Source: JBIKLM01 sp044375105 (GTDB lineage: Bacteria > Planctomycetota > UBA1135 > GCA-002686595). Taken from it: a DNA stretch of 30,867 bases. The notes below the pieces were generated by a model. The model had not been told where the DNA came from and did no database searches. It saw only the letters and a program-made list of their open reading frames with translations. The stretch lies in NCBI GenBank assembly GCA_044375105.1, contig JBILNK010000030.1, positions 1-30,867 of the forward strand, written 5' to 3'. A program made the translations under genes and the position numbers. Numbering within the stretch: the stretch's first letter is position 1; every line of letters begins with the position of its first letter. This document shows, one piece after another, positions 9,679-18,563 of the stretch.

Positions 9679-11219
9679 GGCAGCACCTCGAGGCGCTTGC
9701 GCGCCAGCAGGGCCCACAAGAGGCCCGGGGCCAGGATCGTGAAGATCAAAATCAACGAGAGCCCCGCCACATAGCTGTCCCGGGAGAAGTGCACGCCGTT
9801 GTAGACGCGCAGGATCGCGGTGCGGTTGGCGGCCGGGACCAGGATCGAGGTGTCGAGCTCGCGCAGCGCGAAGGCGAACACCAGGAAGCCGCTGGCCAGG
9901 AGCGTCGGCCAGAGCGGGGGCGCCACGAGGCGCACCAGGCGCCGGAGCGGCCCGGCGCCGGACAGGGCGCCGGCGGCTTCGAGGTCCGGATCCAGGGAAG
10001 CCACTGCGCCCGAGAGGATCAGCACGGAGAAGGCCATCAGCCGGCCCGCATAGACCATCACCGGCATGGCGTTCGAATGGTAGATCTCCGCCAGCCCAGG
10101 CCGCGACCAGAGCACGATCACGCCGATCCCGAAGAGCGTCGCCGGGGCCAGCACCGGCAGGGCGCAAAGCAGTTCGAGGGCCCGGCCGAGGCGGCGCGGC
10201 GCGCGCTCGATGGCGTGTCCGAGCACCAGCCCGAGCGGCACCGCCAGGGCCGCTGCACCGGCCGCATAGCCCAGGCTGCGCAGCAGGTCGGGGCGTGCGC
10301 GCTCTAGGGCCGTGCGCAGGGAATCGGCCAGCTGACCCAGGCTGAAGGCCTGCTTGCCGCCGGCTTCGTAGATCAGCCGCCCGAGCGGCAGCCCGGTCGA
10401 AAGACCGACCACCAGCAAAACGAACAGCAGGGCCGGCCAGCGCCAGGGCCCGAGCGCCAGGCGCTCGGGCGGCTCGAAGGCGGAGCTCAGCGAGGCCAGG
10501 GCCCCCTGGCGGCGCAGGCGCAGCACCGGCCAAAGCACCGCCAGGGACAGCAGCACCAGCGGCAGGGCGGTCACCACGGCCAAACCCGGGCGCTTGACCT
10601 GATTCCAGTTGGCGAAGATCTCGTCGGCGTAGACGTTGAACTTGCGGCCGACGGAGGAAACGTAATCGGGCACGCCGAAGTCGTTGATCGCGAAGGCGAA
10701 GGCCAGACAGGCCCCGGCCGCCACCGCGGGCCAGACCAGCCCCAGGTCGGCGCGCAGGACCCCGCGCGGCCCGCGGGCGAGGCGCGCGGCTTCTTCGAGG
10801 CGCCGGTCGATGCGCTCGAAGGCCCGCGCGGCGAACAGGGAGACCAGCGGGAAGTAGCTGATGCCCAGGATCCAAGCGGTGGCCGGGGCGCCGCGCCATT
10901 CCACAAACACCACCCAGGTCATGGCCTGGATCAAGGTCGGGATCAGCAGCGGCGCCACGGAAAGCGTGCGCCAGGCGGCGGCGCCGGGCAGGTCGGTGCG
11001 CGCCACGAGGAAACCGAAGGGAAGCCCGATCAAAGTCGCCAGCAGCGCCACCGAGAGGCCCAGACCCGCGGTGCGTCCGAGCAGCGACAGCACCCGGGTC
11101 TGGCCCAGCTGGGCCCAGTCCGCCGCTTCGATGCGCGGCAGCATGGCCAGCAGCGGCCCGAGCCCCAAGACCGCGAACAGCACCAGGGCCAGGATCAGCA
11201 GGGGGCGGCTGGCGCTCAC
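9675..11219 (-). CDS. ABC transporter permease, fused two-domain Fe(3+)-type
   Basis: A 514-residue protein with roughly twelve membrane segments in two homologous halves, as in FbpB/FutB permeases. Each half has the cytoplasmic EAA loop that docks on the ATPase: EEAARLARG (142-150) and EAAGALSGAG (414-423). The sequence SLDPDLEAAGALSGAG and the FAINDFGVPDY stretch support the Fe(3+)/thiamine/spermidine class. The start is GTG at 11219, overlapping the binding-protein stop as GTGA. A longer in-frame start at 11282 would overlap the upstream gene by 67 nt and adds a non-membrane Pro/Arg stretch, so it is rejected. Confidence 0.92.
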   Translation of the reverse strand: MSASRPLLILALVLFAVLGLGPLLAMLPRIEAADWAQLGQTRVLSLLGRTAGLGLSVALLATLIGLPFGFLVARTDLPGAAAWRTLSVAPLLIPTLIQAMTWVVFVEWRGAPATAWILGISYFPLVSLFAARAFERIDRRLEEAARLARGPRGVLRADLGLVWPAVAAGACLAFAFAINDFGVPDYVSSVGRKFNVYADEIFANWNQVKRPGLAVVTALPLVLLSLAVLWPVLRLRRQGALASLSSAFEPPERLALGPWRWPALLFVLLVVGLSTGLPLGRLIYEAGGKQAFSLGQLADSLRTALERARPDLLRSLGYAAGAAALAVPLGLVLGHAIERAPRRLGRALELLCALPVLAPATLFGIGVIVLWSRPGLAEIYHSNAMPVMVYAGRLMAFSVLILSGAVASLDPDLEAAGALSGAGPLRRLVRLVAPPLWPTLLASGFLVFAFALRELDTSILVPAANRTAILRVYNGVHFSRDSYVAGLSLILIFTILAPGLLWALLARKRLEVLP

Positions 11220-12265
11220 TCGAGGAAGCGCTCCTTGAGGCGTCGTTGCGTCTCGGGCAGCCGGCGGCCGACCTCGGCCCAATCGACCGGCATCAGCTTG
11301 AGCCCGGCGAGATCCAGGACGTGGGCCGGCCGCGGCACGCTGGCGCGCACCGGGATCTGCGCGGAGTCGCCGGCGGCCAGCTCGGCCTCGACCGCCTCCG
11401 AGAGCAGGAAATCCACCAGCCGGCGCGCGTTCTCGGGGTGCGGCGCCTGGGCCAGGATCATGACCGTGTTGGGGATCAGCAGCAGGCCCGGGTCGTCGCT
11501 GCCCTGGTCGGGAACGATGCGCTCGACCGGATAGCCCTGCACCTCGGCCACGCGCAGGTCATCGGTGTCCGTGTAGCCCCAGACCAGCTCGCCGCGGCCC
11601 ACGTTGGTCATCAGCGGCCCGTTGCCGCTGGGCAGCGACAGCTTGCCGGCGCGGTTGAGCTCGACCAGCCGCTCGCACAGCGGCCCCCAGCGCTCGGGGC
11701 CCCACAGGACCTCCAAGGCCGCCAGGTGGGTCAGGGTCGTGCCGGTCAGGGGCCGGGCGATGGAGCCCCCGGCGAAGCGCTCGGGGTCGAGCAGGTCCGA
11801 GAGCCCCCGCGGCCGGGGGGCTTGGCCGAGTTTGTCCGTGTTGACGATCAGGATCCGGCCGCGGGCGGCGAAGCCGGTCCAACGCCGCTCGGGATCGCGG
11901 AAGGACTCCGGGATCGACTTGGCCGCCGGAGAGTCGTAGACCGCCAGGAGGCCTTCGTTGGCCAGGGCGATCGTGTTGGCCACCTCGTTGTTCCAGAACA
12001 CGTCGCAGCGCGGGGCGCGGGCCTCCTCGCGCAGGCGCGCCACCAGCCCGACGGTCTTCGAGGCCTCGGTGTCGAACTCGAGGCGCACCTCGAGGCCGGT
12101 CTCGCGGGCGAAGCGCTGCAGGATGGCCTCGGAGTGCACCTGATCGACCGAGGTGTAGACGACCAGATCCGGGGTGCGCCCACAGGCGCACAGCGCCAGG
12201 GCCAGCAGCAGGGGCGGGAGCCAGGCGGCGCCGTGCGGAAGGCCCGAGGGACGAGGGGAGGACAT
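11216..12265 (-). CDS. Extracellular solute-binding lipoprotein, Fe(3+)-type family 1
   Basis: The substrate-binding protein (349 residues) of the importer. The signal MSSPRPSGLPHGAAW is followed by a hydrophobic core ending ALCAC, with lipidated Cys28 likely. The fold starts LVVYTSVDQVHSEAI (35-49). It contains FDTEASKTVGLVARL (64-78), RCDVFWNNE (86-94), GRILIVNTDKL (136-146) and WGYTDTDD (229-236), all typical of the FbpA/iron-binding cluster. The paired tyrosines that chelate ferric iron in FbpA are not evident; a single Tyr231 precedes TDTDD. The ligand may therefore be iron bound with another anion, or something else. The start ATG at 12265 is set by the signal peptide. It is the first gene of the minus unit, divergent from the aminotransferase gene, and no Fur box is visible in the 197-nt gap. 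Confidence 0.88.
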   Translation of the reverse strand: MSSPRPSGLPHGAAWLPPLLLALALCACGRTPDLVVYTSVDQVHSEAILQRFARETGLEVRLEFDTEASKTVGLVARLREEARAPRCDVFWNNEVANTIALANEGLLAVYDSPAAKSIPESFRDPERRWTGFAARGRILIVNTDKLGQAPRPRGLSDLLDPERFAGGSIARPLTGTTLTHLAALEVLWGPERWGPLCERLVELNRAGKLSLPSGNGPLMTNVGRGELVWGYTDTDDLRVAEVQGYPVERIVPDQGSDDPGLLLIPNTVMILAQAPHPENARRLVDFLLSEAVEAELAAGDSAQIPVRASVPRPAHVLDLAGLKLMPVDWAEVGRRLPETQRRLKERFLE

Positions 12266-12462
12266 GGTGGGTGGGCGGAGTGGGGCAGCTGGCCGTTGGG
12301 CGGGGCGGGTCCGCTCGCAAGGGCCGTGCCGAGCAGCTGACCCTACCAAGCGGAGGCCGGCGAGCCTTGGGGTCGTTATCCTGCCGGGCCCCCTGGGACG
12401 CCCACGTTCCCTGGACCACCCAGCTTTTGACTCGGTCCTCCGCCGACCCGCTCCCACCGACG

Positions 12463-13644
12463 ATGTCCGTGCCCCTGACCAGCCGCATGTCCCAGCTCGG
12501 GACCGAGTCCGCCTTCGACGTCCTGGCGCGGGCGCGCCGCTTGGCCGCCCAGGGCAAGGACATCATCAACCTGGGCATCGGCGCCCCCGATTTCCGGACG
12601 CCCGAGAACATCGTCGAAGCCGGCGTGCGCGCCCTGCGGGACGGGTACCACTTCTACACGCCCGCCAAGGGCCTGCCCGAGCTGCGCCAGGCCGTGGCGG
12701 ACGACATCCAGCGCTGGCGCGGGGTCCAGGTCGATCCCGAAAACATCGTCATCGTGCCGGGCGGCAAGCCCACGATGACCTTCGCCATGTTGATGTTCGG
12801 GGAGCCGGGGACCGAGATCCTGTATCCGAATCCGGGCTTCCCGATCTACGAGTCGATGATCAAGTTCAGCGGGGCCACGGCCGTGCCGATCCCGCTGCTC
12901 GAGTCGAAGGGCTTCAGCTTCGACGCCGACGAGGTCTTGAGCCTGATCACCCCGCGCACCCGGCTCCTGATCGTGAACACGCCGGCCAATCCGACCGGCG
13001 GCATCGTGCGCCGCGAGGAGCTGGCCAAGTTGGTGGCCGGCCTCGAAAAGTACCCCCAGGTGGCGGTGCTCTCGGACGAGATCTACTCGCGCCTGCTGTA
13101 CGACGGCGAGCGCCATGCGAGCCTGCTCGAGTTCGAATCGATCCGCGATCGCCTGATCGTGCTGGACGGCTGGAGCAAGACCTTCTCGATGACCGGCTGG
13201 CGCCTCGGCTGGGGCCTGTGGCCCAAGCAGTGGGCTGCCGCCGCCGAGCGCCTGCAGATCAATTGCACCTCCTGCCCTTCCGCGCCGGTCCAGGTGGCCG
13301 CGATCGAGGCCCTGCGCGGCCCGCAGGATTCGGTCGAGCGCATGTGCCGAGCCTTCGACGAGCGCCGCAAGCTGATCGTGCGCGAGCTCAACTCGATCCC
13401 GGGATTCTCCTGCGTGATGCCCAAGGGCGCCTTCTACGCCTTCCCCAACATCACCGGCACCGGCATGAGCTCCGCGAAGATGCAGGACTACCTGCTGAAC
13501 GAGGCCGGCGTGGCGGTCATCTCCGGCACCAGCTTCGGGCAGTTCGGCGAGGGTTTCATCCGCTTCAGCTACGCAGCCAGCAGCGAGCAGATCAGCGCCG
13601 CCCTGGCGCGCATCCGCCGGCTGCTCGAGCCCTCGCGGGCCTGA
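12463..13644 (+). CDS. PLP-dependent class I/II aminotransferase (aspartate aminotransferase-like)
   Basis: A 393-residue fold-type I aminotransferase. NLGIGAPDFRTP near the N-terminus, NTPANPTGG (substrate/PLP site), SDEIYSRLLYDG, and GWSKTFSMTGWRLGW with the PLP Schiff-base Lys239 are all present. The C-terminal ISGTSFGQFGEGFIRFSYA matches the substrate carboxylate-binding Arg region. The broad AspC/LAT-like group includes aspartate, alanine and aromatic enzymes, so the substrate cannot be fixed from sequence. ATG at 12463 is chosen because upstream in-frame sequence is Arg/Gly-rich and unlike the family. The next gene (threonine aldolase) is 152 nt downstream. Confidence 0.93.
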   Translation: MSVPLTSRMSQLGTESAFDVLARARRLAAQGKDIINLGIGAPDFRTPENIVEAGVRALRDGYHFYTPAKGLPELRQAVADDIQRWRGVQVDPENIVIVPGGKPTMTFAMLMFGEPGTEILYPNPGFPIYESMIKFSGATAVPIPLLESKGFSFDADEVLSLITPRTRLLIVNTPANPTGGIVRREELAKLVAGLEKYPQVAVLSDEIYSRLLYDGERHASLLEFESIRDRLIVLDGWSKTFSMTGWRLGWGLWPKQWAAAAERLQINCTSCPSAPVQVAAIEALRGPQDSVERMCRAFDERRKLIVRELNSIPGFSCVMPKGAFYAFPNITGTGMSSAKMQDYLLNEAGVAVISGTSFGQFGEGFIRFSYAASSEQISAALARIRRLLEPSRA

Positions 13645-13648
13645 GGCT

Positions 13649-13665
13649 CGGACGGGGCGAGTCCG
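13649..13665 (+). terminator. Hairpin 4 nt after the aminotransferase stop
   Basis: CGGAC and GTCCG pair perfectly around the 7-nt loop GGGGCGA. There is no T-run. It fits the pattern in this window of compact hairpins placed at or just after stop codons. Confidence 0.28.
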
Positions 13666-13796
13666 GCTGGCTCGGGCCCAGCGCCAGGGCGTCGAGGCCT
13701 GGCCGGCCGCGGGCCCCGGAGCCCGGGGCGCCCCGTTCGATCGCAGCCCGGGGCCTGTGAGCCGGCCCGCGCCCAGCGACCGAGGCAACCCATCCC

Positions 13797-14843
13797 ATGC
13801 CCAGCAACGATCCGCGGCCCAGCGACTTCCGCAGCGACACGGTCACCCGGCCCTGCGCGCGCATGCGCGCCGCCATGGCCGAGGCCGAGGTCGGCGACGA
13901 CGTGCTCGATGGGGACCCGACCGTGCGGCGGCTCGAGGCCCTTGTGGCCCAGCTGCTCGGTCAGGCGGGAGCCCTGTTCGTGCCCTCCGGCACGATGGCC
14001 AATCAGGTGGCCGTGGGCGCCTGGACGCGGCCCGGCGACGAGCTGATCTGCGAGGCGCGCGCGCACGTGCTCGATTACGAGGGCGGGGCCCTCGGTTACC
14101 TGCACGGGGTCCAGGTGCGCGCCGTCGAGGGCCGCCGCGGCGTCTTGACCCCGCAGCAGATCACCGCCGCCAAGCGCCCCGACTCGATCCACTGCGCGCC
14201 GACGACGCTGCTCTGCCTCGAACAAACCCACATGGGCGCGGGCGGGGCCGTTTGGCCGATCGAAGCCTGGGACGCGGCCATCGAGGCCGGGCATCGCCTC
14301 GGGCTCAAGGTGCATCTGGACGGCGCCCGCCTGATGAATGCCGCGGTCGCCAGCGGCCTGCCCGCGCAGCGTTTTGCGGCCGGGGTCGATTCGGTTTCCC
14401 TGTGCCTGTCGAAGGGCCTGGGCGCGCCGGTCGGCTCGCTGGTCGCCGGCTCGCCGGAATTCCTGGCCCGCGCGCGCGTGGTGCGCAAGCGCCTCGGCGG
14501 CTGGATGCGGCAGGCCGGGCACTTGGCGGCCGCCGGCCTGGTGGCCCTCGAGCACAACGTGGCGCGCCTGGCCGAGGACCATGCCCTGGCCCGCAGCCTG
14601 GCGGCGGGTCTGCACGGCCTCGGGGGACTTTCCTGCCCGCCCGAGGGGGTCCAGACCAACCTGGTGTTCGTCGACCTGCCGGATCCCGGCCCGAATGCGG
14701 CGGAGCTGGCCCAGCGCCTGGCGGCCGATTCGGTCTTGGCCATGCCGCTGGGCCCGCGCCGCCTGCGCTTCGTGACCCACCTGGACGTGGGGCCGAGCGA
14801 CGTCGAGCGCGCCCTTTGGGCCCTGCGCCGGGCTTTGGCCTGA
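13797..14843 (+). CDS. ltaE: Low-specificity L-threonine aldolase
   Basis: A PLP enzyme that cleaves threonine or allo-threonine to glycine and acetaldehyde; some relatives act on other beta-hydroxy amino acids. It has 348 residues, normal length. DFRSDTVTRP (10-19), EVGDDVLDGDPTVRRLE (31-47), PSGTMANQ (63-70), active-site His90 in ARAHVLDYEGG, HLDGARLMNA (173-182) and PLP Lys206 in LCLSKGLGAPVGS identify the family clearly. The ATG at 13797 directly precedes the conserved start. No -10 element or strong ribosome site is visible. It probably follows the aminotransferase gene in one unit; both act on small amino acids. Confidence 0.94.
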   Translation: MPSNDPRPSDFRSDTVTRPCARMRAAMAEAEVGDDVLDGDPTVRRLEALVAQLLGQAGALFVPSGTMANQVAVGAWTRPGDELICEARAHVLDYEGGALGYLHGVQVRAVEGRRGVLTPQQITAAKRPDSIHCAPTTLLCLEQTHMGAGGAVWPIEAWDAAIEAGHRLGLKVHLDGARLMNAAVASGLPAQRFAAGVDSVSLCLSKGLGAPVGSLVAGSPEFLARARVVRKRLGGWMRQAGHLAAAGLVALEHNVARLAEDHALARSLAAGLHGLGGLSCPPEGVQTNLVFVDLPDPGPNAAELAQRLAADSVLAMPLGPRRLRFVTHLDVGPSDVERALWALRRALA

Positions 14844-15045
14844 CGCTCCTCGACCAACGCATTCTGGGCCGGATCGCAGCGGGCACAACGCCTCGGACGG
14901 CCGCTCTGCCGGTGGGCTAGGGGCCCGCGCCGTGCCGCTCGGGCGACGGGTGCCCGCCGGCGGCGCCGGGTGGAGCTGGGCCGCTGGTATGCTCGCCAGA
15001 CCAGCGCCTTGGCGCCGGCAGCCCCCCTCAACCCCTCTCCTTTCC

Positions 15046-16404
15046 ATGGGCATCTTCAAGGCGTACGACATCCGCGGTGTGGTCGGCAAGGAGCTCGACG
15101 AAGCCCTGGCCGAGCGCATCGGCAACGCGTTCGCGCGCTTCCTGCGGGCCAAGCGCCTGGTGATCGGTCAGGACATGCGCACGCACTCGCCGCGCCTGGC
15201 CGATGCCGTCGCCAAGGGCATGCGCGACGCCGGCTGCGATGTGATCCGTCTGGGTTTGGCGTCGACGCCCATGACCTACTTCGGCATCGCGAGCCTGGAA
15301 TGCGATGGGGGCCTGTGTGTGACCGCCAGCCACAATCCGGCCGAGTACAACGGCATGAAGCTGTGCGGCCCCGGGGCCACCCCGATCTCGGCCGCCAACG
15401 GGATCAAGGACATCGAACGGATGTGCTCCGAGGCCGCCCCGGCGCCGGTCGCCCAGCGCGGCCGCGAGGAGCGCGTCGACCTGCTGCAGCGCTATGCCGC
15501 CCACGTGGCCAGTTTCGCCGAGCTGTCCGCACCGCTCAAGGTGGCCATCGACGCCTCCAACGGCATCGCCGGCTACACCCTGCCCCCGATCCTCGAGAAG
15601 CTGCCGCTGATCCGGGCCCACTCGATCCTGATGGAGCCGGACGGCAATTTTCCGGTCCACGAGGCCAATCCGCTCAAAGAGGAGAACCTGCGCTGGGTCC
15701 AGGAGCTGGTGCGCCAGAGCGGGGCCCGCCTCGGGGTCTCCTTCGACGGCGACGCCGATCGCTGCTGCTTCGTGGACGAGTCGGGCCGCACCGTGAGTGC
15801 CGACCTGATGACGGCCCTGATGGCGCGCTACCTGCTGGCCAAACATGGCCCCGCACCGGTGGTCTATGACCTGCGCTCCTCATGGGTCGTCAAGGAGGTC
15901 ATCCAGCAGTCCGGAGGCCGGGCCCTGCGGGACCGGGTGGGACATTCGTTCATCAAGGCCACCATGCGCCAGCACGGCGCGTTGTTCGGCGGCGAGCTCT
16001 CGGGGCACTTCTACTTCCAGAAGAACTTCACCACCGATTCCGGGGTGATCGCGATGATGACGGCCCTCTCGCTGCTCGAATCGCAAGCCAATCGGGGCCA
16101 GCCGCTCTCGGCCCTGGTGGCCGACCTGCGCCGTTACCATTCGACCGGGGAGATCAACTTTCATGTCGAGGACAAGGCCGGCAAGATCGCAGAGCTCAAG
16201 CGTCGCTACGCCGATGGGCGCCAGGACGAACTGGACGGCATCACCGTGGAGTACGGGGATCTGAGCCGCCCCGACTGGTGGTGGTTCAACGTGCGCCAAT
16301 CGAACACCGAACCGCTGCTGCGGCTCAACCTGGAGGCCCGCACCGAGTCCCTGCGCGATCGCAAGCGCGACGAGTTGGTCGCTCTGCTCGGGGTCCCCGA
16401 ATGA
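15046..16404 (+). CDS. manB: Phosphomannomutase/phosphoglucomutase
   Basis: This enzyme moves phosphate between C6 and C1 of mannose or glucose and feeds GDP-mannose or UDP-glucose pathways for surface glycans. It has 452 residues, normal for the alpha-D-phosphohexomutase family. All four landmarks are intact: TASHNP (93-98) with phosphoserine Ser95, metal-binding DGDADR (234-239), sugar-binding GGELSGH (315-321) and phosphate-binding RQSNTEP (417-423). The ATG at 15046 gives MGIFKAYDIRG, the usual N-terminus; the longer in-frame start at 14932 is rejected. A TG-extended -10 (TATGCT, 14988-14993) lies 52 nt before the ATG without a clear -35. The stop overlaps the next gene in ATGA. Confidence 0.93.
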   Translation: MGIFKAYDIRGVVGKELDEALAERIGNAFARFLRAKRLVIGQDMRTHSPRLADAVAKGMRDAGCDVIRLGLASTPMTYFGIASLECDGGLCVTASHNPAEYNGMKLCGPGATPISAANGIKDIERMCSEAAPAPVAQRGREERVDLLQRYAAHVASFAELSAPLKVAIDASNGIAGYTLPPILEKLPLIRAHSILMEPDGNFPVHEANPLKEENLRWVQELVRQSGARLGVSFDGDADRCCFVDESGRTVSADLMTALMARYLLAKHGPAPVVYDLRSSWVVKEVIQQSGGRALRDRVGHSFIKATMRQHGALFGGELSGHFYFQKNFTTDSGVIAMMTALSLLESQANRGQPLSALVADLRRYHSTGEINFHVEDKAGKIAELKRRYADGRQDELDGITVEYGDLSRPDWWWFNVRQSNTEPLLRLNLEARTESLRDRKRDELVALLGVPE

Positions 16405-18563
16405 GCGGGCTTCGGCTCGTTCGCCGCCCCGGGCTCGAAGGGGCCTCCGGCGTCCGGTCCGCCGCCGACCCGGTCTGCGGGGCTGGCCCGTGCTCCGCGC
16501 CCGGCAGGGTCGGGGGCGCTCCTCGCCGGCTCGGGCCGCTGGCCTGCCCGCCGCGGCTGGTGCTGCTGACAATGCTGGGTCTGCTGGGCCTGGTGGGCCT
16601 GGTGGCGGAGCCTTGCCGAGCGGGAATCGGCGCCGAGCCTCGATCGGTCGCTGCCGACTCCAGAGCTAGCCCTCAGGCGGCCGCTCCGGTCCTCCAGCAA
16701 GCGCCGCCTGGCGCGGGGCAGAGCGTCGCGGGGCCCGCGGGCGAGCTCACGGACGGCGCGCTCCAGTCGGGCGCCATGCGGCTCGCTCGACTGGGGTGGG
16801 AAGCGCTGCTGCGCTACCACCGCCGCCTGAGCTTCAGCCCGGCGGGCTCCCGCAGGGCCGTTGCCGCCCTGGCGGGTCAGAGCAGCGACCTGGACCGCGC
16901 GGCGGCCCTGTTCGCGCTCGGGGCCGGTGGCTTGGTCTCCGAGGAGCAGAGGCTCCTGCAGGTGGCCGAGCGAGGTGCGCCGTCCGAGCGCCTGGCGGCG
17001 CTGTTCGCCCTCGGGGAGCTGCCCAAGGTGCCCGCGGCCTTCTTGGTCCAACGCGCGCTCCTGCGCCCGGGCCTCGAAGGCAGCGCCGCCCTGCTGGCTT
17101 TGCTGATCGGCGAGGACCGCCTCGAGCCCGGCTTGATCGAGTCCTTGCTCCTGGCAGCCCCCGAGCTCGGACCGAAGCTGGAGGCCCTGAGGAGCGCGCT
17201 GGAGGCACCGGCAAGCGCGCTTCCGACCCCCGTGCTCGCGGCCTACCTGGGAGCGCGCTACGAGGCCGCCAAACGCTATGGATACATCGACCGGCAAAGC
17301 TACGCCTCCCTGCGGGCTACCGAGCTTGCGCAAGTCCCCGAGTTCCTGGAGAACTTGGTTCTGTACGAGGCCGCTACCAGCGGCTATCCGGGGGTCGAAG
17401 ACCTGTTGCTGGAGCGGCTGTTGGCCGGCGGCAGCCCCGCCTGTCTGGAGGCGGCCCTTTCGGGTATGCCAGAGGCCCTGGATGCCCTGGTCGGCAACGG
17501 CCTCTGGCTGCCCAAGGACGATCGCGAGCGCGAGGCCCTGCTGAGCCTGCTCGAGCGGCACGGCGCGAGCATCGCGCACACCCAGATCGTCTCTTACCTC
17601 CTGGCCCAGCCGGCGCTGCGCACGCGCGCCGCCGCCCTGGCCATCGAGCTGGATCCCGAAGGGCGCACTTCGGGCGTTTTCGAGCTGCTCGAACCCCTGC
17701 TCAAGGCCGGCGAGCCCGAGGAGCGCGTGCGCGCCGTGCTGGCGCTCGCTCGCTCGGGTTTCGCGGGCTGGTTGCCCGAGCTCGAACGGCTCGACCTGGA
17801 CGTTGAACCACGCGTGCGACTCGCGGCCCAGGTTGCGCGTTTGGCCCTCGGGGACGAGCGCGGCCTCGAGGCCCTGCTCGAGCTGCTGGAAGCGCCCGAG
17901 GAGCCGCTCTGGCCCGCTGTCATCGACGACTTGTGCCGCTTGGCCCACTCGGGCCGGGTCTTAGCCTTGTTGGAGGAGATCTTGGTGGACCTCGAAGGCC
18001 CAGCGGCCATCGAGGTGGCCCTCGCCGTTACCCGGGCCGGCCGCCCCAGCGGTCGCGAGTTGCTGAGGTCGGCCTTGGAGGATGGCAGCGCGGGGGCCGC
18101 AGCGGAGGCTTGCGTCGAGGCCCTGGCGCTCCAGGCCGGTGCCCAGGAAGCCGCCCTGTTCGAGCGGCTGTTTCCCGATGATGCGGACGAGGCATTCAAT
18201 CGCGCTTTGGGCCGTGCGCTGATCGAGCTGGATCTACCCTCGGGCCGCCTCTTCCTGCGCGCCGCCCTGTGGCGGGGGGATTTCAGCCTGGGGGTCCTGG
18301 CCGCGGCGGCCCTGGCCCGCGGACATGGCCTGCCGGCCCTGTACGACGAGCTCGATTCGCCGCCCTCAGAAGCACGTCCCGCCGACCTGCGGCGGCTGGG
18401 TTTCGCGATCGGAATGATCGGCGGACTCGGCGAGCTCGAACGCATCTGCACACGACGACAGAACTCGGATCCGAGCGTCCAGGGGGCCTATCTCGGGGTG
18501 CTCACGAATCGCACGCGGTGCGGGACGGGGGGGGCGGGGCGCGGGCTGCGCCCGCGCTCTTGA
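16401..18563 (+). CDS. Large HEAT-repeat protein, probably membrane-anchored or exported
   Basis: A 720-residue protein of unknown specific function. A single hydrophobic helix (about 53-69, PRLVLLTMLGLLGLVGLVAE) follows a basic, Pro/Gly-rich N-terminus. It could be a signal anchor; a start at ATG 16572 would leave a signal with no basic end. From about residue 130 onward it is almost entirely short helical pairs, for example RAAALFALGAGGLVSEEQRLL, RLAALFALGELPKVPAA, RVRAVLALARSGFAGWLPEL and RVRLAAQVARLALGDERGLEAL, which is HEAT/Armadillo-like. The ATG overlaps the phosphomutase stop in ATGA, suggesting coupled translation and perhaps a related envelope role. A strong hairpin overlaps its last codons. 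Confidence 0.82.
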   Translation: MSGLRLVRRPGLEGASGVRSAADPVCGAGPCSAPGRVGGAPRRLGPLACPPRLVLLTMLGLLGLVGLVAEPCRAGIGAEPRSVAADSRASPQAAAPVLQQAPPGAGQSVAGPAGELTDGALQSGAMRLARLGWEALLRYHRRLSFSPAGSRRAVAALAGQSSDLDRAAALFALGAGGLVSEEQRLLQVAERGAPSERLAALFALGELPKVPAAFLVQRALLRPGLEGSAALLALLIGEDRLEPGLIESLLLAAPELGPKLEALRSALEAPASALPTPVLAAYLGARYEAAKRYGYIDRQSYASLRATELAQVPEFLENLVLYEAATSGYPGVEDLLLERLLAGGSPACLEAALSGMPEALDALVGNGLWLPKDDREREALLSLLERHGASIAHTQIVSYLLAQPALRTRAAALAIELDPEGRTSGVFELLEPLLKAGEPEERVRAVLALARSGFAGWLPELERLDLDVEPRVRLAAQVARLALGDERGLEALLELLEAPEEPLWPAVIDDLCRLAHSGRVLALLEEILVDLEGPAAIEVALAVTRAGRPSGRELLRSALEDGSAGAAAEACVEALALQAGAQEAALFERLFPDDADEAFNRALGRALIELDLPSGRLFLRAALWRGDFSLGVLAAAALARGHGLPALYDELDSPPSEARPADLRRLGFAIGMIGGLGELERICTRRQNSDPSVQGAYLGVLTNRTRCGTGGAGRGLRPRS
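18539..18557 (+). terminator. 8-bp hairpin at the end of the HEAT gene
   Basis: GCGCGGGC and GCCCGCGC pair perfectly around loop TGC, followed by TCTTGA, where TGA is the stop codon. Its core GGGCTGCGCCC is the same as in the 3'-end repeat at 29061. It lies inside the coding end, so it could stop transcription or protect the 3' end only after translation is complete. Confidence 0.4.

Noticed and set aside
14932..15045. N-terminal extension of the phosphomannomutase
   Set aside because: The 38 extra residues are Gly/Pro/Trp-rich and unlike the family, which starts at MGIFKAYDIRG. Similar long starts for metK (3130) and rocF (20254) were rejected for the same reason.
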